A stretch of DNA of 64,000 nt from Gloeopeniophorella convolvens (Eukaryota > Basidiomycota > Agaricomycetes > Russulales): contig WTXD01000051.1 in assembly GCA_022496205.1 (NCBI GenBank), positions 124,001-188,000 on the forward strand, written 5' to 3'. The notes under the pieces were generated by a model. The model did not search any database. It saw only the letters and a program-made list of their open reading frames with translations, and had not been told where the DNA came from. Positions 11,256 to 24,723 of this stretch are shown one piece after another. The first letter of the stretch is position 1. Each line of letters starts with the position of its first letter. The position numbers were made by a program, and so were the translations under genes.

Positions 11256-14200
11256 TCATGTCTCTATATTAATGGCTACGAATGTGTGTAGGTCTATGTA
11301 TGCGTTAATAGTGAATTGGGATGCGTGCTCGAGGACTGTGTCGCTTCTCCATTGGCGCGGCCATTTGGATGGGGGTGAACTTTTGAGAATAAGGTGGCAA
11401 GGCGCGATGAGGTCGTTGGCCGTCACTATGACGCATCTGCGCTCGTGACGCCTTGTCGATGGGGATGCGAGGAAGAAGCCAGTGCTGGGATCCCAGGTTC
11501 CGATCCGGGTGAACAACTCGACATACAATAGCGGAGTTGCTGTCTCGCCGAGATGCCTCGGAAGTGAGAAGATCGTGCGCACGCGGCCCACGCGAATGCA
11601 AGCTTCACAGGGTGAGTAAACGATCGGCTTGATCTCTGCGAGAGCTTACCATCAATCCCCGGAATCACTCTGACGCCCGAGTCTCCATCGGGATCGACAA
11701 TGAAGACGGTGTCAAATTTGGCTGCCTTGCGTGCAGTCCTGCCTTGGCGTGGGCGGGCAGGCTGTGCGTGTACTGTGTATGCGCGAAGACGATCGCCCAC
11801 ATACCGTAGAGGCATTTGTACGACTTTGAGCACTTTATGCACCGGAAAGACGTCATGGGTGCTTGGTGCAATGTGACCGCGGGGGTACGTCTTCGCCAGA
11901 AACGTGCCAAGAGAAGCGATGAAAAGACTTGCGCCATAGAGCTCGGTGATGGTGGACACCTTCATGTGGGGAAAAGGGCATTTCAACGCCATGCGAAAGA
12001 AACGGGCAGTCTGCCCTGGGAGGAGACGCGAGGCAAGTACGACACCCTTCTGATGTTGCAGTCGATTGAACTCGTTTGGTAGGACGTCGGTGCAAGACCA
12101 TTGATGTTTGTGTGGGCAAGTTCATAGTACCGCCTACCCATTCTAGGTAGGCGTTGCGCAAGTCCATTGCTTCTTGCCGGCCGAGCCACTTTGTCATCTG
12201 GACGACATAGTCACGCTTGTTGCTTGCGTGATAGGCCACTTTGGCGTAGTCAATATGTAAGCGTTCTGGATATTCTGTGTTATACCCTACAGCTGACCTG
12301 TGTGATTCGATAAAGGGGCGTAGTGCAACATGGAATGTAGCTTCGAGATTTGAAGTGCTTCTGGTATCCACCATCTATGACGACATGTTTCTCGCTATGG
12401 AAAGTCGACAGACTGGTCTTGAGAAAGGTGAGCGTCGCAGTGGAATGAGTGTGTAGGCGCGCGCTGTGAACAAAGTCTACCAGGGACTTGGCCATCTTGA
12501 ACCAAGTGGAGTCCACTGCGCCGGTGAGGACTCCAATAAACACGCGCTCCATCTCCTGGTACTCTGTTCCAGTCCATTGCGAAACGGTGGAGATACCAGA
12601 TGCGAATTGGCGGAGTCAGGGAAGTCGTCATCCACTCGAAATGAGAGTCAATCTCATCATCGCCTATGAAATCAGTGCACCACTTGACTAGATGATCCTT
12701 GAAGACGCCTTTGTGCAACTGATGGAGAATATCGGGGGTGATGCAGGTATGGATGTTCGCGTGTGGAAGATCGTGCCAGAACGGTGAGAAGATAGGGCGC
12801 AGATTGTGAGCTTTAAACCGGGTGGAGTCTTCGCCTCTGATGTGCGCGCGGATGTCTGATAGTGTTTGCAGAGGATCTCGGAAGTTAGGATGAAGGGGTT
12901 CGCCTGCGTTTCTTGGGTTCTATGGGGCAGATCGGACAAGTATTCTGTCTGCAACATGCAATCAGGCATTGCTCAGGGTAGTCGGCGATATAAGCAGCAA
13001 GGATGGGAAAGATCCGACGAACGAAGCCATTGGGGCATGTCATGTCGACGCCTTCGGAGCCCGCGCGAACCAAGGTCTTCAACAGTTGAGCCATGCAGTA
13101 ATGGTAAAGGCGATAACGAGCGCAGAGCGCGTATCTGTCGTGAACATCTCCATCTTCGACACCGGGAGATAACCGATCAAGACCATTGCGCAGACGATGG
13201 CTTGCAGCGTACGTCCTTCGCAATATTGCCAATAGTAAGATACACAGGCCAAGCTTCCTTGTCCCCGCTGTGTTGTGAAAGGCTGGTCTTGTCAGAAGAC
13301 AAGATAACGGGCGCGACAACTGCCCCAGGGGGGAGCTTCAACTACACGGAAAAGGTGAGAAGTCTTATTATCAACTCAAAGTTCAAAAGCGCACCTGAGT
13401 GTTCCACCACCAGTCCCCTGTCACATCTCATCATAGAGGCGTTGAGTACCCGTCTCATCTTCATAGACGCGCTCAGGGAGCATAGGAGATGACATCACGG
13501 AATGCAGGGTTACCCATCAACTCTGTATGCATTCAGGGGATCGCGCATCCATAACTCCAAGTTGCTTTCCATGGGCTTCCCATCCTCACCAATGCGATCG
13601 CCTTTCACGTTCACGAGCTCGCAAGTCCAGGATGGACCGGTCGGAAGCGTGTCTATCATCTTCGAGAGAGAGTAACTATTGTGAAATGAAGGATTGAGGC
13701 GGGAGTTCAGCTGGTCCATCATCAGGGCAGATAAGCATGAGTCCTAGCTACATCATGAATCAATGACGCACTAAAGGTTGCTGCAGTAGGCTGTCTGCTT
13801 TGGCCTGACCCACGTTCTTCACAACCCAGCGCGTGAGCTCCCACTCTTCAAGCGTAGCAAAAGGATGCCACGGAGGTATGTGTTGGACGACAGTGTCTGG
13901 GCTCTGATTAGATTAATATATAATATCAATATTTATTTGTTAATTTTCTAATTAATGTGTTCAGACATTCGTTTCATGTTCTGACTATTTAGGCTTCATG
14001 ACCCTTGTACTCGTACCACTCTTACTCCGTTTCATTGGTCTCTAGCTTTCTAGCATGTTTATCACATGCTATCTGTCGTCCTTACTGTATATAGATCTTT
14101 CTTCCTTTGTAGCTCATCTTTTACTTCTTGACTGAGCAGTACACTTACACTCTTTCATTTACTTATGCTTACTACTTGTAGCGTCATATGTCATGCGCGC

Positions 14201-14761
14201 GCCTGTTCTCGGCCAGCATGCGCTCGAACTGAGTCTCGGCCTTGCCTATAATTTGGCCTACAGGTCCAGGAAATTTCTCGACATAACGACTATAGGGACG
14301 GCGCGAGGAGGAACAGCCTCTTGTGGCAGGGGGGGGGAGGTTGAAATATAGGGAAGTCGGGCGAGGGTCCCGCACGAAGTCGTCGTCAGTATCGGCGGGG
14401 CTGGCTCCTCTGGGTAGACAGGCTGAGCTGCAGTCAAGCGGGCGAACCATTGCTCTCTACATGAAATCAGTTTTGAATATGGCCTTTGAGGCGGCCGTCC
14501 GTTGGAAAGAACTTCCGACAGAATGGGCAACTGTGTTGCACGACAGGGCGGATTGCGCGCTTGGGCATAAAGGGCAAGGTTATGCGGGGGGGGTGAATTG
14601 AGAGGCATGTCGAACTCTTCGTGACCCTGTAACACGCAGTCGTTTGCGCCACCCCCGTGGGTCATGTCGGCGGGGACATAATCCAAGCTGTGCGTCCACA
14701 TGGGATCCAACGGGGGGTAAGTATGGGTCAACGATCGTACCCAGCAAGTCAACAATCGCAT
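11256..14761 (-). pseudogene. Plavaka-type (CACTA-like) transposase, decayed
   Basis: Plavaka transposases are abundant in Agaricomycetes. The N-terminal exon (about 14650-14500) has a C2H2 finger, CPFCRKFFPTDGRLKGHI. It continues to the family-typical FPGPVGQIIGKAETQFERM. Further exons give PPWHPFATLEEWELTRWVVK (about 13800-13880) and LELWMRDPLNAY. The hallmark [14 protein letters not shown] falls near 13225-13265, then [20 protein letters not shown] (about 12960-13010), LHKGVFKDHLVKWCTDFIG (about 12650-12720) and YPERLHIDYAKVAYHASNKR (about 12200-12275). A divergent C-terminal tail ends at 11256. At least two frameshifts lie between 13000 and 13250. A degenerate LTR (13905-14186) splits the N-terminal part, so the gene is dead. 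Confidence 0.85.
13905..14186 (+). mobile_element. Degenerate LTR, family C, copy 1
   Basis: It begins TGATTAGATTA and ends GTAGCGTCA, and it aligns with 25020-25367 along its length. The right-hand 200 bp align almost entirely by many 1-4 nt gaps in this copy. A TATATAG box is kept. It interrupts the Plavaka coding region between the AENRRAHD and PPWHPF segments. No clear target-site duplication was found, so the boundaries are uncertain. Confidence 0.65.
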
Positions 14762-14933
14762 GGACTCCCGGAGATCCTGGGGTTGTTCAGATGATGCGAT
14801 GGACCCTTAATCGACCAGATCTTGGCCACCCGCGGCCCTATATGTATGGTATGTATTTCGTCGCTCCAGCCAACCCACTTTACTTACTCCCACACAACTA
14901 TGCCGTGGTAACACCTAACCGACTCACTGCAGG

Positions 14934-17551
14934 ATGCCCTCCAAGTGGCTCCTCAGGCTCAACTTGAAAGCCGGTCGCAAGCGTAAGCCTCAACGAAACA
15001 ACGCCAGATAGGTGAGCGATACAGCCCCTCATGAGCCAGATCTGATGTGTTGCAAACAACAGACAAGAACGCACGAGGCGTTGAGAAACGTGCCCGCCAC
15101 GGCAGCTGCATCAGTAGGGCTGCTAATGGAGGCAAACGCATAAAAGTGTTCATGTCACCCCTTGCATAAGCCCACCGGTACGTTTGCGGCACCCCAATGG
15201 TGTCTTAGCATATTCTGATTCAATGGTTCATATAGTTTGCCTCTACTACTGTCGTCGGGGGCATCGCGCCAGCCCTCATATGCATGCGCTGACCCGCCCA
15301 GCGGGGGCTCGAGAAGCGGAACAAGAGAGTTCCTATGGCTCACCGCTTCCAACCTAGGTATATCCAGCGCAAGCCCTCTATGAACCACAAAGTAAGTTGA
15401 AATAGCTTTGGTGCCAACCTACCATCTCATGCGGCTGAAAAATCACTCATAGGCACTGGAACGACAAAGTCATCGACCCTCAGCTGCGCCCCCAGAATAC
15501 AACTCATGCTGGGCCTGCTGCTAGCGATGATGAAGATGACGAGGACGTTCCTGCTGAGAGTGAGGGCAATGCCAGTGACTCCGAGCAGGAGCATGGTAAA
15601 GCTCGGGGTGACCCTGACGACGGCTCCGACGGCGACGAAGAAGAAGAGGAACCCCAGGCTACTCCCGTGCACGCTCCCATACAGTATCAACTCCTGCCAC
15701 CGCCGCAACAGCTGCAGGTGGTTGAGGTCATGTCACAGGCACCAGCGGTACCCGCCGGTGTCACTGCCCCTCTCCTCGTGTCGAGGCCCAAGAGGCGTCA
15801 CCGCTCAGCCGGTGAGCAATTCGCGCCTATCCCTCGCAAGGGCGCCAGGAATGAGCGGTCGACCCGTCCCCGTCAAGGTGATTACGACGACGCCACCAGA
15901 GAGCTCCTCGGTACTGCAATCTCGCTTTTCAGGTGCAAGGTTAGCACGCGTCACGCATTCCCCGACCACGGCACAGAGAGCCAGTGGGCCGCAGAAGCCT
16001 GGAGTGAAGCCTGTCAAGAGATGTCGGTCGCCATTGTGGCCCCAACTGTGGACATTATCAGAGTCGTGCATTCCTAGCGATTGTCTAAGGTGTCCTACTC
16101 TAACTAGCACAATGATAGATCTGCAGCCGCAGCTCCCAGTTGCGCGGGGAGCTCAAAACTAAGGTGGTTTCCATTATCGAGGGGGCATATGGTTTCGACA
16201 CGGCCAAGGACAAGAAGACCCAGGCAGCCAATCGCACCAAAGTTGAGGAGCTCATGGAGGAACGGGCGTTCTTGTATAAAGTGAGTGTTATATCAATCAC
16301 AGATTTTGAGGACACCGTGGACTAAATGGCTGAGCAGGTTAGGCAACCCACCCTTCAAGGTCTCTATTATCACCCTGCGCTTCAAAGGGCGATCAACGTG
16401 ATGTGGTTTGCAAACAAGCACGACTGTCACAAACACTAGGGCCTCAAGGAGGTCGAACTGCTCAGAACACTAGAGCGAATCCAGCCCTACCAGTAAATAC
16501 CCTACGCATCGCTCACAATGCGACGCGTACCACTCACATTGCGACTACAAGTCGAAATACATCACGTGACCCTTCACCCCCATTCCTCGCCCTACTCCCT
16601 AATGGCCAATTAACCCTGGAATACCCCCAAGATCCCGGACTAGGGATCTCTCAGAATGGCCATATTACTCGTCCCAAAGTAACCAGAACCTTGATCAAGG
16701 TGAAACACTTCATGCGTCCTCTTTGGGACTCTGATCATCAAGAACTCCATGGGGCCTCAAGCCCCACTCTGCGATGGAATCTAAGAAGTGTATCAGAGAG
16801 GAGAGGTTATGGGGAATCCCCTCTGGAATCCCCATCAGTAATTAGACCAGATTCGTCTGGGGGGTCTCCAGTAGTATATAAGACCCCCATGTATCTCCTA
16901 GTGGTCCTCAGACTGTCCATCTGTGGCACTCTCATCTGTACCTAGCACTGCAATAGCACTGTTAGTGTGTTCCCACTCTGCTCCTGCACATCGCAGCTCA
17001 TCTTCTGTCTTCCCCCTTGTAACGCTCTCCAAAACCCTCTGCTATCCTCTCTGCGCGCACCCCGCGAGTGAGTCCTGACAACGACGAAGGTGTCAAGTTC
17101 CCTAAATACTTCAACCCTATCCCGCTGCCGACAATCGCCCTGGCCATCACCGCAGTCAGTAGTAGTGGCCCCTCGCGTTCTAAGTGCTCACAGTTCCCTA
17201 GATCGAGTGCTGCATTGACGAGTGGTCTTCGGGCTCCAAGAACGCGACACACTTCACTGGCGCTGCCTACAAGGACCTGTACAATGATCACCTCCAGTCG
17301 CTCATAGACTTCGATGAGCACACCCAGGTCAGGAACCTGGGCCTGAAGCTGCGCCGCACGTTGCATGACACCGGAAGGTGGGGCTCTAAACCTATCGTCA
17401 TGTACTATATCTGACCAATCTGCATACTAGGCACCATGCTAGGGTCGGACCAATTGCCTCTCAGTCTAGGCAGCGTAGGGTTGTCTCTACGGCGGCGTTT
17501 CAAGCTGCGCTGGCGGAGGAGAGTGATGTAGGCTCCGACGAAGATGCTTGA
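14934..17551 (+). pseudogene. DUF6532-type protein gene, interrupted by a solo LTR
   Basis: An early exon starts MPSKWLLRLNLKAGRKRK at 14934. A long exon from about 15454 encodes an acidic, disordered region with runs of E and D. The conserved part follows: GDYDDATRELLGTAISLF, an intron near 16070-16122, then SQLRGELKTKVVSIIEGAYG. After another intron (about 16280-16338) comes LQGLYYHPALQRAINVMWF. The C-terminal portion KFPKYFNPIPLPTIALAIT to SDVGSDEDA-stop lies at 17086-17551. This is the usual order in DUF6532 proteins of Agaricomycetes, whose function is unknown. A solo LTR (16425-17080) lands in the exon between WFANKHD and EGVKF; removing it with one ACGAC restores the frame. The first exons are uncertain. 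Confidence 0.72.
16425..17080 (+). mobile_element. Solo LTR, family B, 656 bp, target duplication ACGAC
   Basis: It begins TGTCACAAACACTAGG and ends GTCCTGACA. The 5-bp direct repeat ACGAC flanks it at 16420-16424 and 17081-17085. A TATATAAG box at 16875-16882 fits an LTR promoter. Its sequence differs from family 1. It inserted into an exon of the DUF6532 gene. Confidence 0.93.
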
Positions 17552-18121
17552 GGCGGTTTTTTTTAGTGTAGTTACCCCAAAGGATCAAAAGGATCCAGAA
17601 TGGCGTGGACCCCGCAAACGTTTTGAATATCTCCCCACTCTCCAGAAACTCTCTCAAATCTCCTAATAAATCATACCGGTGTTCATGTTCCATCCCGCGT
17701 TACTAGATGAGATCTTAAGATGACCAAGCCCGAGACACAGCCACTTGGGCAGATGAGATCCGAACGCCACGTGAAATAACTAGTGGGTGTATGCGCAGCT
17801 GCTGGTCCGGCTTGAGGATATCTCCGAGGGATTAATGGACCAATAGGAGTTGAAAGTGAGTGGCCAATCGTGTCGTCCAGGGTGAGCCAATCAGCAACGA
17901 GGGCCTTTGGTCATATCAACGACCAGCTACACGAGCTACACAAGCTACAAAGTCTACACATCTGAGCATAGCATCATAGATCTCAAAGCACCAGAGCGCA
18001 TAGAGCACCAGTCGTACCCCAGTATGAACTACATAGCTCTTGTAGGCCCGTAGGAAGAGAGATATGTAGAGCTACATGGACCCTCTGTAGATGGCACAAC
18101 ATTCCGCAGTAATCGTTCGAG
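17552..18121. other. Intergenic stretch with repeated GCTACA motifs
   Basis: No gene was recognised. Between about 17925 and 18129 the motif GCTACA or GCTACAC recurs many times, and similar motifs lie right of the P-type element (24770-24830). They may be remnants of an older element into which the P-type transposon inserted. Confidence 0.35.
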
Positions 18122-18129
18122 CTACAGAG

Positions 18130-18160
18130 CAAGGGGATGCCGGGCTGGGGATCCCTGACC
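18130..18160 (+). repeat. P-type transposon left terminal inverted repeat
   Basis: It starts CAAGGGGATGCCGGGC and pairs with 24724-24754. The target-site copy CTACAGAG lies at 18122-18129. Confidence 0.88.
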
Positions 18161-18344
18161 GCGGGTCGTTTTTTCTCTAAGTCAACTCAGCGGGTGGACT
18201 AACTAGGTACGTAATCAGGAACATTACCATAAAAGGAAATAGATAAGATAAGATATTAAGATCACACGGTCCGAGTACAACTCACTCCCCTTTAACACCA
18301 TATCCTCGCGCTTCCTCTCGCGCACGCCCTCAACACTTCCCAGC

Positions 18345-21300
18345 TTATCTCCTTTTCGTCTTCCTAGCCTTTTTGTCTCCGCAGGGCGTGCATACCCAGC
18401 CCTTTTCAAACTGTTCAAGCTGTGCACACTCCAGATGATACTGTAAGTCTCTTATTAGTCTTGTCCTGTTTCGTTTTCGATAAGGCTAGCACTCACCCAT
18501 CTTGTCTGGCACCCAGGTGAAGTGCATTCAATGACTTTCTTCTCCCCGGGTTCCACAACATCACCACACAGGCACTCAAAAAGGCTGCTCAAGTCGCGTG
18601 CCTTGCGCTTTCTCCCACTGCGCGTGGGCGGTGCGTCAACAAGCGGCAAGACAGTGCTGGCAGCGTTCGCGACCACGTCGGAGGCACCTGGCTGGTCCAC
18701 AGGTTCTCCGGGTGCACTGCTTCCCACGACGGACAGTGCGCCTTGCTCTGGATGAGATGGGAGCAGCGCCAGCGCATCCGGTTCGCTAGGGTTGTCCTCC
18801 CTAGCAAGCTCCCCCATGTTCGCGGGCATGCCTAGGAGGCGCGTCACATCACCTTCCCCCCTCTCTTGTGCGCTGACAATGCTAACTTCGACTCCCGGCG
18901 GGCCCGCGTCATCATCGAGCGCGCTGATCCCGGCAGCATCATCTTCACTGCCCGCGTCCCCTTCCTCCTTGGATTCGCTGGATTCGCTCCCGGCTATCAA
19001 CCTAGACAAACTCAAAACAGAGATCTCAGATATGACATGGGGGCCTACCCTGCAGCAGCGCGAGAGCTGTGTGCATCTGATATGGTGAGTCTGGCGTTGT
19101 TTGCTTTCTTCTTGCGTGACCGATCAGACTGCCGGAGTCGGTTTTTCCAGATGGTCGCCATCTCGGTGGTTTTGGAATCCGCAAGTGTCCACAGATGCGA
19201 ATATGATTGGAGAGGGATAGATGGGTGAAGGCGAAGGAAGTGTGCGCGCAGGTTGTAGCGCCATACGGCAGGCGAATTGGACGGGCACACAGGGCAAGCC
19301 AGTGGGACATTGCTACATGGCGAAGAGGACGATGATTTTGCAGCCGTTGCGTACGAGAATTTCACCGTGCTTGGGCACGAACTCCTGTCCTTGTCGATCT
19401 TCGGGTTTCCGTGCCGGCCTTTATTCTTTCTGAGATAGATCTGGCACACTCCATATGAATGAAGGCAGAGTCCACAGGGCTCGATGTTTCGATCCACAGC
19501 TGGATCGTGTAAGATATGGCTCCCAATGTGTTCCAGAACGCGCTGTCCGCTCATGGATGTGAAATTGACTTCGGGAGTGCAGTGGGGACAACAGAGAGTG
19601 AGCGCGGCAGATTCGTGCGCCTGATGTCGCCCCTCAACAATGAAGCACGCTTTCCCTATGCACGAGATTCCCTGTCAGCATTCCGCACTGCCAGAGGCTT
19701 CTTGAGTGAACTCACCTGATGATTCACGATATGGGAAGCGTTCGTCACCTTTGACTGAAGGCACAGACCGCCGGTGGGCCTCTGATACTCGGTCGTGTAG
19801 GGATGATGCCAAGGTGACTAGCGTAGAACTGTCGAACAAGAAATAGGGTGGGCGCAAGGAGTTTGAAACCAACTTGGGGTTGATGGGCTGGATGAGAATG
19901 CCTGGTGCAGTGAGTGTGATCGGGAGTAGGTGTGAGGAACGCCAGTCATGCTTTGAAGACACATCGTCTTCTGTAGATGTGGGGAGGAGGCTTAGAGCCT
20001 GATACGACACCTGGACAGCTGTTTTGTGAAGCAGGGCGACCGGAACTTCATCTTGTGGCCTCGAGTGAAACCGAATTGAGTTGATTTCGCCAATGCAGAG
20101 GAAGAGATGGCCATCACAGCGCACAAGGGTCGCAATAGGATCAGTGACCATGACGCGCGGGCCATCAACACCTGCAAATGCGTCCTCGCCATCACCTGCA
20201 GTGTAGACCGGGCCATATCTTGATTCCTGCTGCACATGGCGGAGGCGGTCAGTCGAGCTCGCATTCTTGTCGTACTTGAACCGCTGAGCCAGCGCGCGTG
20301 CCTTGCTTATGAGTATTCCATTCCCACTTGCGTCGACCTTGTTTGAAAATGCTGGTGGCGTAATGTGGGAGTGATTCCAATCGATTTCGTCTGCAGCATC
20401 CTCGAGCTCGCGCAGACCATCGCCGCTTATGCACTCGTGGGGGAGCACTGTCGATGCAGACTTATCTGCACTCGAGCCTACAGCAGCGTCCTCCTCATCA
20501 CTCTCCGGCCCCGAATTCGTAGGCAGCCTCACAAGGAGCGTTCCGAAGGGAGCAAGGATGGACGCGCCTTCGATGCTGTCGACGATGTGAAGTTGATCTT
20601 TCATGGCAGGGAACTTGTCTTCCATCGCGTGCCGGCCGAGCTTCCAGCAGGTTGCGAGTGTGACATCCTTCGGGATTGTCACGGCCTGAGCCGGCGCGAG
20701 CGGAGCTGGCGAGGGCTGAGACGAGCGAGGTTCGATAAGTCGGTCTCGATGTGAGCCGGTCCTCGAAGGCGCACGTGAATGTGCACGGGATCCTGGATAA
20801 GACGTGATGTCTGAAGCTGGAGGCAATCGGCCTCCGGTACGTCGAGTTCAAAGCTGAAGACCTCGCGATGCTTGGGTGAACAAGCCCTCACGCGGATTCC
20901 CTGGTAACCTCGTCGATTGACAAAGGAGAACAGGCTTAAGGCCTTAGAGTACAACTGCTACGCCTTAAGTACTACAAGAGAGATGGTTTACATAATGTCC
21001 TAGTATTGAGTCATACCGAGTCAGAACGGACTCGAGGTGGGTCTCCTAGGTAGAAGTACAATAAGGATCCAATGGCATAAGGGGCGCGTCAAGAAGAATG
21101 AAGGAATCGTATGACGAGTGAAAGATAAGCGTCCCCGAGTCATGGAGTCGGAACGGAGCTCGTATCATACAGTCACGATAAGGAAGAAAAAGAAAATGTA
21201 TCGTACAGTTCGTGACAGGGATGAGGTTTGCCTGCCATGCTCGCAGGCTGATATGATCAGCGCCATGTACCGGCTGCGCATCCTTCGTGAGTGTTGGAAG

Positions 21301-24300
21301 ATGCAGTCGACGTGGCGCTTTATCCCACTCTGGGTGCTTGGCTAGTATATTCGCGACATCAGTGGCTCCAGTGACACGAAGACCAAGTTGCAAGACGTCG
21401 AGATTAGTATCGTTGCCGACCATTGTTCGCAAGATACCAAAAAGTGTCTCCAAGCGATCAGTACCGAGGAGGATGAGGTAGAATGGCTGCTCTGGTAGGT
21501 CGACCTTTGCCTTTGCGACGCAGAAGAATACGTTCTTGATCATAAGCATGATGTCTATAAAGAGTGTTGTTAGAAGGAAGTGGGATTTCATGTTGTTGTA
21601 TGAAAACAATGCAAGTGCGAGGTGTGCGGCGCTGCTGAGGTGCGTGAGTTGCTCTGAGAGTGTGAGATCTATGCAGATGTAAGGAAGCACGAGGTTGTAA
21701 CACATGGCACCAAAAACGCGTAGTGCATCCTCAGTCTGTGCGAGAATAGCATTTTGGGCCGGGAAGGACTTGGGGAGTGACCAAATGTCGCTCAAAAGTC
21801 GAAACGCGAGCTCGACATCTTGCTTGTCAGTGGGGTTGAAGATGGACTGTATGTGCACAGGCTTGTGTCCCGCTTCGCGAAGGTGCCGCCGGATTATTGA
21901 GGGGGTGAGCCAAGTGCCAAGCACAGAAATGCCTTTCTCGCGAAGCAGAGCATTTCGGACACGCTTAAAGGCTACGTGCTTGTAGTCTTTGTCTGGGGTG
22001 ATGTCATCGTCTCCCACGTGAAAGTCCATGAGATGGAGTGGTGAGAGGAGTGCGTGTATTGGAGATGAGGGTGAGAGGAGCGCCTTGAAGGTGAGTTGCA
22101 CAAGAGCCTTGCCACATCGAGCCTCGCCATCGGAAGCAAGAGAAACAATTCGGGCACGCGTTAATGAGCTCTGGGAATTGGCAGAATCGATTGTCGTTTG
22201 GAGCAGAGCAGCGTGCTCCTCTGCGGTCTCCCTTTTGCAGCTACCGAAGAGCAGAATGGGACGCGCGCTGTAAAGACGTGACTCAGCGCTTAGCAGTCCA
22301 ATGGCACCCACGGTTGCCTATCTCGTAAACGCGTAAGCCTCGACTCAGCGCTGAACACGTTTTCGAACCCACCTCCGACGCAAGATGCACTGTCCTGTTA
22401 TCCAGTTCGCCAAACAAGACATCAAGGTCTTCCATCCGGTTGAAGTTAAGGGAAGTGGACTTTCCGCAATCACGACAGATGCCTAACACCTTGTTTGTCT
22501 TGCTATCCCACCGTGGCCGCCGCTCAACAGCAATCTCATCCCACATCAAGACCGCGTGTGACATCCCTGCCCGACTTGCATCTGCAACAACATCTTGAAT
22601 CCCCTCGAACACATTCTCAATGTTCTTCTCGACTTCTGCGCGCGTCGGCATCGAGGGTGAGGGCTGCAGGACTGATCCTGTTAGTCTCTTGCGAATGGTG
22701 GACAGTGCAGGCATCCCAAATATCTTGCGAACGATTTCGGCCACCCGGCCGCCTCCGAGCCTAAAGATGAGTGTCATTTGAACCTCCTCTTGCTCGTCAA
22801 AGCTCTTTGGGTGATAGGTTCCCTCTGCTGCCCTCTTGACAAGATCCAGTAGTGCATGGAGCCCCATCCCCCGGCGAAAACCTATGTGAAGTACGCGGTC
22901 GACGCGCGCAATGCGCTTTGATGACACGGCAAGTAAGATCTGCTTCTGGACATCGATGGCGCCCTCTAGTCCCACCAGCTTGCGTGCGGCGTTCAACCGA
23001 GCAAGGCGATATTCATCAATGAGGTCCGTCTTGTGCCGTGCAATCTCCATCAGACCCGCAATGCCATGATATGCGTAGCGTGAGTTCACGGGTACACCAT
23101 TCTCGATACGGTAGATGATCCCTTTTAGCGCTGTGCTATCCTGCAGGCTGTTGCATGCGGAGCAGCGGCTAGAGACCACCCCCTGGCCAGTACACATGCG
23201 TGCGCGCAGTGTCATGATACTATTTCGAATTTCAAGGTCCCAGGGTAGGTTCTGTGCGTCATGAAGGCTGAAAGGATAGGTGGAGTAGGGGGAACATCCG
23301 TCAGGGAAGGTGAGTACAAGTCCAGTGCATAGCTTTGAGCGCTGACTTGGTTTTGAGCGCTGACTTGGATCCAAGCATTGACCTGTTCCTAGGCATTCGA
23401 TTTCGGAGTCTTGGGCAACAGCCTCTTGTGCTCCATTGCGGACACCATCATCCGAGGCCAGCAGCACATCGTGCACACCACCACCTAGGGCACCATCCTC
23501 TTCTTCTGCACCATTACTGCCAGTTTGGCAGCTGGTGTGTTCATCAGCGCATGGTCCCCATATCCACAAAGCAAAGGTATGCACACGAGTTTGACTCCCT
23601 CTATCATGCGACTAATCTTGCCTTCTACCAGGGCGCCATCGATCCCGTATTCCAAGATGAAGCACTGTGTGTATGTACACACAGCACTCATACCCATTGG
23701 ACCGCGTCGTACGAGTGCTGCAATGGCCTCTGCAGTAGCGCCATACCCAAAGAGTGGACTGAGGCTGCCATCCAAGACCTCCCAAGCAGCTTCAGGGTCC
23801 AGGTCCACCGGTGGTGCAATGTCAAAGCCTGCAGTGGGGTCCTCATGCGTCGCTTCAGCAATAGACTTCGGCAGCCTTGATATTGCATCCTCAAGGTGTC
23901 GAAGGAGACTGAGGGCATTTTGCTGTGTCGGAAGGCCTATGCGCGTGGCGGATGAACCACCCGCAACATCCTTTGAGGAAGGTGCGCAAGAAGTGTCTCC
24001 ATCTTTGTTGCTAGGCGTTCTTGAGGAAGCTGCAGACAGCCGTGTATCCGAAGGGCGCCCGATGGCTGATGTGATAATCATAGGTGCATGCACAGTGCTT
24101 GGGACTGCGGGTGCCTTGGATGCGCGCCCAAAGAATGAGGTAAGGCGTGGTTGTTGAGATGCCGTGGTACTTCGTTGCCACTTCTGCTTCTGTGACTGAC
24201 ATTTCTTGCTTCCTAGATGCTGCTTGCGGAAGTTATTGATTCCGCCATTGCCTACGGTGATTGTGCCATGGCATTCAGGACAGACAACACGCCCGTTTGC

Positions 24301-24351
24301 GTCCGGCATGATACCCTGACCACGCGCGAGCACGATAAGGGGTGAGGTCAT
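18345..24351 (-). pseudogene. P-superfamily transposase with N-terminal zinc finger and C-terminal PHD finger, LTR-interrupted
   Basis: The proposed start is MTSPLIVLARGQG at 24351. A BED-like finger follows (CPECHGTITVGNGG, then FRKQHLGSKKC, about 24200-24290). P-element-type core motifs come in order: WDEIAVERRPRWDSKTNKV (about 22490-22550), SLASDGEARCGKAL (about 22110-22150), DYKHVAFKRVRNALL (about 21945-21990) and DRLETLFGILRTMVG (about 21415-21460). These correspond to the DE, D, D-x2-H and E positions of P/THAP9 enzymes. After the interrupted region come a Cys/His cluster with PVCPSNSPAVWRYNLRAHF (about 19210-19270), an acidic serine-rich stretch and a PHD-type finger (CLCGDVVEPGEK, SPGCQTRW, then YHLECAQ after an intron), with a stop at 18345-18347. 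A family 1 solo LTR at 20677-21217 breaks the frame. Taking it out with one GGGAT rejoins ANLIP to KDVTLATCW. Confidence 0.8.
20677..21217 (-). mobile_element. Solo LTR, gypsy family 1, 541 bp, target duplication GGGAT
   Basis: On the minus strand it runs TGTCACGAACTG to CCGTGACA and matches 2147-2687. GGGAT flanks it at 20672-20676 and 21218-21222. It is nested in the transposase gene of the P-type element, so it is younger than that element. Confidence 0.93.
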
Positions 24352-24723
24352 AGTACGACCATGTATAACAACGCACCTCCAAATCCACACCTGGCCCTGC
24401 ATCCATGTCCTATATTTGGGCAGATCCTATAGGCTGTGATGTTCAGATGGCAGCAACAAGTGCTAGAAACTGGTGGGGAAGGGATGGCAAATGGGTTTGC
24501 ATGCTGCACGCATTGCTCACAACCAGTCAGCCTCCCTCGATCACAGCAAATAAGTAGTATTTAGCCTATATATAGTGTAAAATATACAAGAAACGGCCCA
24601 AACACCCTATTCTCTAAGCCCACAATCAACTTGGCACCATTCCGAGCCAAAAAAAGGACCACTTTCAGAGGGGTCCAAATTTTCGATAGCCCCAACCGCA
24701 ACTGGACTAACTAGGTACCCCCC

